From contig WPIO01000454.1 of assembly GCA_009760855.2 (NCBI GenBank), positions 1 through 43,025 of the forward strand: a DNA stretch of 43,025 nucleotides, written 5' to 3'. A program made the position numbers and the translations under genes. A model generated the notes under the pieces. That model saw nothing but the letters and a program-made list of their open reading frames with translations. It was not told the origin of the DNA and did not search any database. The stretch comes from Cristatella mucedo. Its lineage: Eukaryota > Bryozoa > Phylactolaemata > Cristatellidae. Every line of letters begins with the position of its first letter. Position 1 is the stretch's first letter. Positions 34,600 through 43,025 of the stretch are shown here, piece by piece.

Positions 34600-37500
34600 T
34601 TACCGCCGTGGTCAGCAATCGCTGTCATCTTGTGGAAGGACGTGCGGTTTTGATTTGCTGTCAGATTTGAGCTATCTGTGGTGCCCTATTGTTTAGAAAG
34701 CTTAATTAAGTTCAAGAGTAGATTGCACATACATCAGGCGTCTTGAAGCACGGTTACTTGGGTGAGACTGCCAAAGAAGTCAAGTTCGTCAGAGTGTCTC
34801 GCCTCCTGGGTGCTGCCGTAACATTCATTAGGTTAGATCGTTGTGAACTTGCTGTGCAAGGATTTGCAGAGTCCAATCACATTGATTACTTTATGTCCGT
34901 GTACTTGCACTCCCTAAGTTATTGCCTAGCTCTGTCAATATATAGGAATCGGATGGCACACGAAAGTATCCAAAGTATCTACCGTGTACTCAATTTGCTT
35001 TGCTCGTTCTTGCCTATGTATGTGTAATGCACAGTCAAACCGAAATCAGTTTAGCCACTGCATTCGTTAGCTGCGTTTAGTTGACAACCGTATGCAATTA
35101 GGTTTGAGCCTCCTTTCGCTCGGTATCTTTTAGTAAGCTCAACTTTGTTCCATAGTAGATTACATATCAGTTAGGCGTCTCGAATAACGGTTACTTTGGC
35201 GAGACTGCTATGGAAGTTGAGTTTGTCTGATAGTCTCGTCTGCGGTGTTTTAATGTAACATTATGTTAGATCATTGTAAACTTGATATGCGAGTACATGC
35301 TGAGTCAAATCAGACTGAGTACTTTACGTCCGTGTGCTACCACTCCACAAGTGGTCGCCTAGCACATACAATGGAGAGGAGGCAGAAGGCGGCCGATGTT
35401 CTGAGAGGTATCTAACGTGTACAAAAAATCACTTGATTTTTCTTGCACAGGTATGTTGTACACAAAAATGAACCTCGATCAGTTTTGCAACATCAAACGT
35501 TGTCCGTGTTTGGTTGTCAAGCGAATACAATTATGTTTATGCCCAATTTAGAACCCGTTCGTTTAGAAGCTAAATAAAGTTCCACAATAGCCTGCACGTA
35601 AGTAAGGATTCACGACGATGAGTAATTTTGGTGATACTGCTATGAAAGTTGAGTTTTTCTCAGAGTCTCGCCTGCCCGGTGCTGCTGTAACCTTATGCTA
35701 TAACGATGAGAATCTGCAGTGCAAGTACTTGCGGAATCCAATCACATTGAGAACACTTCACAAGTAATCGTATAGCTCAGTCAACAGATAAAAGGCGGAT
35801 GGCACAAGGAGGTCGGCAAAGTATCGAACGTGTACACTCACGGATGGACTAGTGATCGTTCAGGTACGTGGAAAAAATTGATCCGTAATTACTTTTGCCA
35901 CTTCATTCATTGATGTATTTAGTGGGTCCCTGTGAATCGTCCTTGATGTGCTTATGCGTGCTGTCACTGTGCATGCTGCCACTAACCACATTTGCATGCT
36001 GACCCTGTGCATGTCACCCCTAACCATATCATCCATTTCGTTTGTTTTTTCAAGCATGATTTTACTTACCATTCAATTGCATTTCACTTTACAGCAAATG
36101 TAAAGCGTCTAGAGAGAGATTAAGTTCTCTGAGGGAGCTTTATCAAGTGAATTGTTATTATTATTATTATTATTATTTGCTTTTCAAGTGATTTCAATAT
36201 GGCTCGAGCTACTATGGTTTTAGCTGGCTATCGTTTTAGAATCTGCATTGAGTTCGACAGTTAGTTTAGCTGTATATGAGTAAGGCGTCTCGACGAACGG
36301 CTAATTTAGTAACACTACTATATAAGTCGTGTTTTACAAAAAGTCTCGCCAGCGGGCAGCTGCAGTGACATTATCTTAAATCGTTGTGAACTAGCACGGC
36401 CTTGCGGATTGAAATCAGACTATGTGCTGTACCTCAGTGTGGTTGAACTCCACAACCCCTCGCCTAGCTCAGTCGACGGAAAGGAGCCGGATGGCACAAG
36501 AAGGTTGGCAAAGAATTGAAAGTGTAGACTCATCGATGGACTTGTGAGCGCTCAGGTACGGAATAAAAATCGAACCATAATCACGTTTGTCACTACATTC
36601 GTCGGCTGTGTTCGCTTGTCAAGCGATTTTAATAGGTTTCGAATCACCTTTAGCTCGGTATTGTTTTTAAGGCCGAATTGAGTTCGACAGCGGCTTTTGT
36701 ATGAGTCAGATGCCTCGTCAAACGACTACTTGGTTAGGACTGCTATAAATTTCGAGTTTGTCAATCAGTCTTGCCTGCCGGCAGCCGCAGTAAAATTACG
36801 TTAGTTCGTTGTGAAGTTGCTATGCAAGTTCTTGCGGAGTCCAATCACACGGTATGCTTTACGTCAGCATGCTTGAACTCCACAAGCCGTCGCCTAGCTC
36901 AGTGAACTGAGAGGAGCCGGATGGCACGACGAGGTCAGCAAAGTATCCAAAGTATACACTAATTGATGGACTTTTAATCGTTCGGGTATGTTAAATAAAT
37001 GAACCGTAATTTCTTTTGTCACAGCATTCGGCTGCCGTATTGGCTGTTCAAGTGATTTCGATAGGATTCGAACCACCTTTAGCTCACAATGGTTTAGGAA
37101 GCTGAATTGTATTTGACAGTGACGTGCTTACGAGCCAGGCGTCTTGACGAATGGCTAGTTTTGTAATGCTACTATATAAGTCGAATTTTTCAAAGAGTCT
37201 CGCCTGCTGACACCTGTAGTTACATTTTGTTAGATGGTTGTGAACATGCTATGCATGGTGTTGTGGAGTCTAGTCACACTGTGTGGTTAAACTCAGTGCG
37301 CTTGAACTACCCTGCCTATGGCCTAGCTCAGTCTACTGAGAGGAGCCGGATGGCACAATGAGGTCGGCAAAGTATCGAACGATTTCACTCATCAATGAAC
37401 TCGTTGTCATTCAGGTACATGGAATAAATTGAACCGTACTCACTTTTGACACTGCATTCGTTTGCTCTGTTAGCTTTACAAGCGATTTCAAAGTGTTCGC

Positions 37501-39350
37501 ACCTCTGTAATCTCGCCATCGCTTTAGAAGCTGAATTGAGTTTACCAGTGGCTTGTCAGGTGTCTCGACGAACGGCTACTTGGCGAAGACTACTAAAGCA
37601 GTCGAGTTTTTCCAACAGTCTCGCCTGCTGGGTGCTGCAATGACGCTATGTTAGATCGTTGTGAACTCGCCATGGAAGGTCTGGCGGAGTCATATCACAC
37701 TGTGCTTTACCTCGGTGTGTTTGAGGTCCGCATCACGTCGCCTAGCTCAGGTTAGAGAGAGGAGCCGGATGGCACAACAAGGTCGGCAAAGAATCGAACG
37801 TTTACACTCATTGATGGACTTGCGATCGTTCAGATACGTGGACAAAATTGAACAGTAACCACTTTTGCCAATACATTCGTTGGCCAAGTTGGCTCTTAGA
37901 GTGATTTCAATAGGGTTTGAACCACCTTTAGCTCGCTATCGTTTAAGAGCCTACATTGAGTTCGACAGTGGCTTGTATATGAGTGAGGCGTGTCGACAAA
38001 GGCAACTTGGTTAGGACTACTATATATCTCGAGGTTTTCAAACAGTCTCGCCTTCTGGCAGCTGCAGTTACATTATTTAGATCGTTGTGAACTTGCTATG
38101 CAAGGTTTTGCAGACTCAAATAACATTGTGTGCTTTACCTCAGTGTACGTGATCTACACAACCCGTCGCATAGCTCAGTGAACACAGTGGATCCGAATGG
38201 CACAGGAAGGTCGGCAAAGTATTGAACGATTGCACTCCTCGATAATCTTGTGGTCGTTCAGGTACGTGGAATAAATTGAACCGTTAACACTCTTGCCACT
38301 GGATTCTTTGGGCGCGTTTAATAATCAAGCGATTTCAAAAGGGTTCGAACAGCCATTTGCTCGCTACCGTTTTAGAGGCAGAATTGAGTTTGACAGTGGC
38401 TTGTATATCTGTCAGGGGTCTTGACGACCGGCAACTTCGTTAAGACTACTATATAAGTAAAGTTTTTTAAACAGTTTCGCCTGATGGATGCAGCAATGAC
38501 ATTATGTTAGATACTTGTGAACTGGCTATGCAAGGTCTTGCGGACTCCAATCACACTGTGTCCTTTATCTCAGTGCACTTGAACTCCACAACCCCTCGCC
38601 TAGCTCAGTTAACGGAAAGGAGTCAGATGGCACAAGAAAGTCAAAGTATAAAACGTGAACACGCTTGGATTAACTTGTGATCGTGTCGGTACGTGAAAAA
38701 AGTCAAACCGTAATTACTTTTGCCACTGCATTCGTTGGCGGTGTTTGCTTGTCAAGCGATTTCAATAGTGTTCAAACCTCTGTTATTTCGCCATTGTTTT
38801 TAGAAGCTGAGTTGAGTTCAGCAGTGCCTTGTATATGAGCCAGGTGCCTCGACGAACGGCTACTTGGTGTAGACTAACAAATAAATCGAGTTTTTCAAAC
38901 AGTCTCGCCTGCTCGGTTTTGTAATGACATTAGGTTATATCGTTGTGAACTTGCTATGCAAGAAATTGCTCAGTCCAATCACACTGTGTGCTTTACCATA
39001 ATTTGCTTGAACTCTGCATCACGTCGCCTAGCTCAGTCAACATAAAGGAGACGGATGGTACAAGAAAGCCGGCAAGGTATTGAACGCGTACACTCTTGGA
39101 TGAACTTATGATCTTGCAGGAATGTGGAAGAAATCGAACCGTAATCACGTTTACCAAAACATTCGTCGGCTGGGTTTGCTTGTCCAGCGATTTTACAAGG
39201 GTTCTAATCACCGTTAGCTCCCTATCGTTTCAGAAGCTGATTGTGTTCGACATTACCTGTATATGAGTCAGGCGACTCGACGAACGGCTACTTGGTTAAG
39301 ACTACGATATAAGTCGAGTTGTTAAAGGAGTCTCGTCTGCTGGCAGCTAT
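34600..39350. repeat. Satellite array, about 429-bp monomers, variant 1
   Basis: The landmark GCCTAGCTCAG (or a close variant) occurs at 34924, 35357, 35770, 36462, 36892, 37321, 37740, 38168, 38598 and 39026. Spacings are 413-433 bp, except one interval of 692 bp that contains a LINE-A insertion. Other landmarks repeat in fixed order: GAACCGTAATCAC, CACTGCATTCGT, TTTCAATAGGGTTCGAACC, GAATTGAGTTCGACAG, GTCTCGACGAACGGCTA, TCTCGCCTGCTGG, TTAGATCGTTGTGAACTTGC and GGAGCCGGATGGCACAA. Monomers differ by many substitutions and small indels. No reading frame is kept open in all monomers. Confidence 0.9.
35917..36177 (+). mobile_element. LINE-A 3'-end insertion in the satellite
   Basis: The last part of the LINE-A 3' UTR runs from ATTTAGTGGGTCCC to the hairpin region and ends in (ATT)n at 36152-36177. 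It splits a satellite monomer between CATTCATTGATGT and GCTTTTCAAGTGATTTC. Removing it restores a monomer of normal length (692 becomes about 430 bp). Confidence 0.9.
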
Positions 39351-39995
39351 GGGACGTCAAGAAATATCGTAATAGGTTGTGGGGCATCTCTCATTCGCCT
39401 TCGTTTGTCCTCCCTCAGTTTGCAATTTCATGCAAGTGTATACGTAGGAATGACTGCAATAGAAGGCAAGTTTCTTTATGTTGTCAGCAGCATGTGCGAG
39501 CTAACAAGTTACTGTAGCCTCTGAAGCCGATATTCTACATTTCCGGAATGTTTTCACGCGTCCTAAGAGATTATTACCATAGCAGTGTGACATTATGATG
39601 AACTTGCTAAGCGAGGATATGCGGAGCCCATTAAAACGGACGACTGTACGTCCGTGTGATCGAACTTTGCTCTTCGTTGCCTAGCTTAGTCAACGGATAG
39701 GAGCCGGGTGGCACACGAAGATCTGCAAATTACCTTGGAAGTACCTCAATAGATTAGGTCTTTCGTGCATGGCAATATGGGACGTCACAAGCCTTGTAAT
39801 ATGTTTTGGTGCTTCTCTCGGTCGCCTTCGTTTGGCGTCCAAACTTTGGTATTTTGTGTATAGCGTTTACTTAGGAATGACTGTCATAGAAGTCAAGTTT
39901 CTTCACGTTGTCAGCAGCTGGTGCGTGCTAACAAGTTACTGTAGCGTCTGAAGCAGATATTCTACATTTCCAAAATGTTTTCGTGCGTCCTAAGA

Positions 39996-40113
39996 GATTA
40001 TTACCATGACACTGCGAGATTATTACGAACTTGCAAGGCAAGGATATGCGTAGCGATTATTACCATGACACTGCGAGATTATTACGAACTTGCAAGGCAA
40101 GGATATGCGTAGC
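39996..40113. repeat. Exact 59-bp tandem duplication inside one satellite monomer
   Basis: 39996-40054 and 40055-40113 are identical over 59 bp (GATTATTACCATGACACTGC to GGATATGCGTAGC). This lengthens the monomer from 427 to 486 bp. Confidence 0.95.
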
Positions 40114-40908
40114 CCAATAACATGGACGCCTGAAAGTCCCCGCGGTCGTACTCTGCTCTTCGTTGCCTAGCTTAGTCAACGGATAGGAGCCGGGTGGCAC
40201 ACGAATATCTGCAAAGTAACTGGTATGTACGGTTAGGATTTAGCTCGTTACTGCAAGGCCACATTGGACTTTTCGAAGTATCGTAATAGGTTGTGGTGCA
40301 TCTCTCGTTTGCCTTCGTTTTTTGTCCTATGTTTGGAGTTTTGCGCAAGCATTTACTTGGGAACGACTGTCATAGTGGTTGAGTTTGTTCTTGTTATCAG
40401 CAGCTGGTACGTGTTAACAAGTTATTGTGGCGTCCGATGCCGATATTCTACAGTTCTATTAAGTTCCCATGCGTCCTAATGGATTTTGACTAAGGCAGTG
40501 CAAGATTATTACGAAGTTGCTCGGCAAGGAAATGAGGAGCCCATTAACACGAATGACTGTACGTCCGTGTGGTCGTACTCTGCTCTTCTTTGCCTAGCTT
40601 AGTCAACGGATAGGAGCCGGGTGGCACACAAAAATTTGCAAAGTACCTCATAAGTACATCAATGGTTTAGGTCATTCGTGCAAGGGTACATGGGACGTCA
40701 GAAGCATTGTAATAGGTTTTGGTGCTTCTTCCGTTTGCCTTCGTTTGTCGTCCAACACTTTGGTTGTTTGTGCAAGCGTTTACTTAGAAATAACTGTCAT
40801 AGTGGTCGAGTTTGTTCTTGTTATCAGCAGCTGGTACGTGCTAACAAGTTACTGTAGCCTCTGAAGCCGATATTCTACAGGTCAGGATTGTTTCAATGCG
40901 TCCGAACG

Positions 40909-41187
40909 TCATGTCATGTCATGGATCTCCGTCAGTAACTCCACAAAGTCATAAAGACCATGTGGGTGTTACGCAGGAGAGTTTTGTATAGCGCACTCAC
41001 AGCCTAAGCGGCTTTCGGTACGCATTCGGTAGCCAACAGACTTCGTCTCACGCAACAAAGAGAAAGTAGGAATCATAGCAGAGTTAGGAGTGCAGTTGAG
41101 GTAGTGAGTAGCATAGAAGTAGCAGTTCAGTACCGCTGAAAAAGATGTGCCATAGTCGGCAATTGGAGAGTAGATGTCGTTGCGTAA
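40909..41187 (-). mobile_element. LINE-B 3'-end insertion in the satellite
   Basis: The minus-strand copy ends in CATGACATGACATGAC, a variant of the ACATT tail. It encodes ADYGTSFSAVLNCYFYATHYLNC and FSLLRETKSVGYRMRTESRL in one open frame. The satellite resumes at ACGGATTATTAC, and removing the insert restores a monomer of about 428 bp. The 5' junction shares TGCGT with the target, so its exact position is ambiguous. Confidence 0.85.
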
Positions 41188-41732
41188 CGGATTATTACTC
41201 TGGCATATCGAGATTAATATGAACTTGCTAGACAAGGATATGCGGAGCCCAATAACATGGATGACTGTGCGTTCGAGTGGTTGTACTCCGCTCTTCGTTG
41301 CCAAGCTTAGTCAACGGATAGGAGCTGGGTGGCACACGAAGATGTGCTATATACCTTGTATGTACATCAATGTATTAGCTCGTTCCTGCAAGGCTACACG
41401 GGACGTCAAGAAATATCGTAATAGGTTGGAGGGCATCTCTCGTTTGCTTTCGTTTGTTGTCCCTCAGTTTGGAGTTTCGTGCAAGCGTTTAGTTAGGAAT
41501 GACTGTCATAGAGGTCACGTTTCTTCACGTTGTCCGCAGCTGTAGCGTGCTAACAAGTTACTGTAGCGTCTGAAGTAGATATTCTACAGTTCTGGAATGT
41601 ATTCATGGGTGCTAAGAGATTATTAGGATGGCAGTGCGAGATTATTACGAAATTGCTAGGCAAGGATATCCGGTGCCCAAAAACGCACTTGCCTGAACAT
41701 CCGTATGGCATATTCCGCTCTTCGTTGCCTAG

Positions 41733-42945
41733 TTAATGGACAAAGGTCATCTGAAGTACCTCTGAAATAAGGAGTGCCTCAGGGCTCACTGCTAGGTCCG
41801 GTTCTTTTCACGGTTTATACTCTCCCTCTTGCTGATGTGATTGCCAAGCACAATCTAGGCTTTCACTTCTATGTGGATGACACTCCTTTGTAATTTTGCT
41901 TTGATCCCACCCAGCCTTCAAGCACCTCAAATTCTCTAAACTCACTAGCTGCATGCATTGATGACATCCGCACATAGATGGCAGCAAATTTTCTAAAACT
42001 TAACGATGATGAAACTAACTTGCTAGTTATGGGCAAACCCCGTGTGATTCAGAGATTGGAAAGACTGTCTCTCAAAATTGGCTCTGCCAGCATATCTCCA
42101 GTTGAATCAGTTTAAAATCTAGGTGTCATATTCCAAAGCGACCTCTCGTTAGACGACCATATCAGGTCCACAGTCAAATCTGACTATTTTCAGCTTCTTA
42201 ACATTGCTAAAATTCGGGCTTGTTTAGATAACTATAACACATCTAAGTTGGTCCATGCATTCGTGACATTCCGTCTCGACTTTTGCAACTCACTGCTTAC
42301 TGGCCTACCAGCATGTGGGATCAGGCGATTGCAACTGGTGCAAAACTCGGCAGCAAGACTTGTCTGCCGTGAGCGTCGCAGTTGCCACATTACTACACTT
42401 CTCGCCGACCTGAACTAGCTACCAGTCAAGCAACGGATTGACTTCAAGGTTTTGTCGCTCAATTTTTGGGTCACTTCATTCTTTGGGTCCAGCCTATCTG
42501 TCAGATATACTACCCCATCCGGCCAAGCATCGTACCACCCACTTTTCGGAATCCAACAGTCTACAAATAGCTTGTAAAAACCTCAAATTCTTTGTTCGTA
42601 TGCTCCCAAAGCCGGGAACTCCCTCCCGCCCTTCATCAGAACATCCCGTAAAATCGACCACATTTAAGAAGAACTTAATAGCACACCTATTTAGGACAGA
42701 ATTTAGTGGGTTCCTGTGATTCGTCTTTAATGTGCATATGCGTGCTGACACTGTGCATGCTGCCACTAACCATATTTGCATGCTGACCCTGTGATTGTCA
42801 CCCCTAACCATGTTATTCATTTTGTTTGTTTATCAAGCAATTTATTACTCACTATTCAATCGTATTTCTCTTTTCAGCAAATATTTGGTGCCTAAAGAGA
42901 AATTTAGTTCTCTGAGGGTGAATTATTATGTGCGTTATTATTATT
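41733..42945 (+). mobile_element. LINE-A 3' half inserted at the right end of the array
   Basis: It starts in the RT palm (near the sequence for NGQRSSEVPLK) and runs through [35 protein letters not shown] (Y-V-D-D in place of Y-A-D-D), NFLKLNDDETNLLVMG, RLDFCNSLLTGLPACGIRRLQLVQNSAARL and CRERRSCHITTLLADL. The 3' UTR begins near 42720, and a decayed hairpin and TTATT tail end near 42945. In-frame stops (for instance TAA near 41890, TAG near 41975) show it is inactive. Confidence 0.85.
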
Positions 42946-42949
42946 ATAG

Positions 42950-43025
42950 CACACGACGACGAAACGTTGATTTCGACGTCTGTTCCACACTTTAAACAGT
43001 AGACCTCTCAGTGTGCTTGAATTCT
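42950..43025. repeat. Satellite-like sequence resuming at the right edge
   Basis: CCTCTCAGTGTGCTTGAATT near 43003-43022 matches the variant-1 landmark CCTCAGTGTGCTTGAACTCC. The preceding CCACACTTTAAACAGTAGA resembles the sequence before it in the monomer. The array probably continues beyond the window. Confidence 0.5.

Larger units (their letters stand above)
39350..41732. repeat. Satellite array, about 427-bp monomers, variant 2
   Basis: From the switch point (CTGGCAGCTATGGGACGTCA near 39345-39365) the left half of the monomer changes to a new sequence with GGGACGTCAAGAAATATCGT, GTTGTCAGCAGCTGGT and GATATTCTACA. The right half (GAACTTGCTAGGCAAGGATA through GCCTAGCTTAGTCAACGGAT and GAGCCGGGTGGCACAC) stays homologous to variant 1. 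Landmarks GCCTAGCTTA lie at 39679, 40165, 40592, 41300 and (GCCTAG only) 41727. The deviating spacings are explained by a 59-bp duplication and by a LINE-B insertion. Confidence 0.9.

Noticed and set aside
34743-35027. Satellite monomers as exons of a repetitive protein gene
   Set aside because: One monomer is open for 94 codons, and a MAQEGRQSIER-like frame can be traced in several. Most monomers have stops at different places and frame-changing indels, so no frame is under visible constraint.

Overview
This window looks like non-coding, repeat-dominated DNA from an animal genome. The evidence is CR1/L2-type non-LTR retrotransposons ending in short tandem repeats, tRNA-derived SINEs with RNA polymerase III boxes, simple repeats, a long-period satellite and one small gene that reads best with a spliceosomal intron. 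No bacterial operon, tRNA, rRNA or CRISPR array was seen. The phylum cannot be fixed from the sequence. An invertebrate is the most natural reading, but that is inference.

The left edge (10-495, minus strand) holds the only host gene I can support. It is a two-exon precursor with a signal peptide, an acidic propeptide ending in Lys-Arg, and a short Cys-containing C-terminal peptide, behind a CCAAT and TATA promoter. A broken paralogue of its promoter and signal-peptide exon lies at 7665-7815, on the same strand.

From 1.9 to 18.7 kb the DNA is littered with mobile elements. LINE-A (endonuclease, reverse transcriptase, 3' hairpin, (ATT)n tail) has copies at 2935-5299, 7240-7655, 12839-13500, 13600-16810 (the most complete) and 17896-18663. 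LINE-B (tail of ACATT repeats) is nested inside the first LINE-A copy and has a second fragment at 8230-8505. One tRNA-SINE family has copies at 1945-2125, 7816-7995, 9850-10025 and 20656-20835, plus a tail-only scrap at 23622-23652. A different tRNA-SINE lies at 17188-17335. All protein-coding parts of the elements carry stops or frameshifts.

From 18.7 to 30.2 kb I recognise little: one SINE, a GC-richer patch at 21.73-22.12 kb, and a 137-bp tandem duplication with a perfect 54-bp palindrome at 29.2-29.5 kb. Two more LINE-A pieces lie at 30.2-31.7 kb.

From about 32.8 kb to the right edge is a large, old tandem array. Its core has monomers of about 429 bp in two variants (34.6-39.35 and 39.35-41.73 kb). 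On its left is a roughly 1,027-bp two-copy duplication whose parts align with the monomer. LINE-A inserted twice and LINE-B once into the array, and satellite-like sequence resumes at the right edge.
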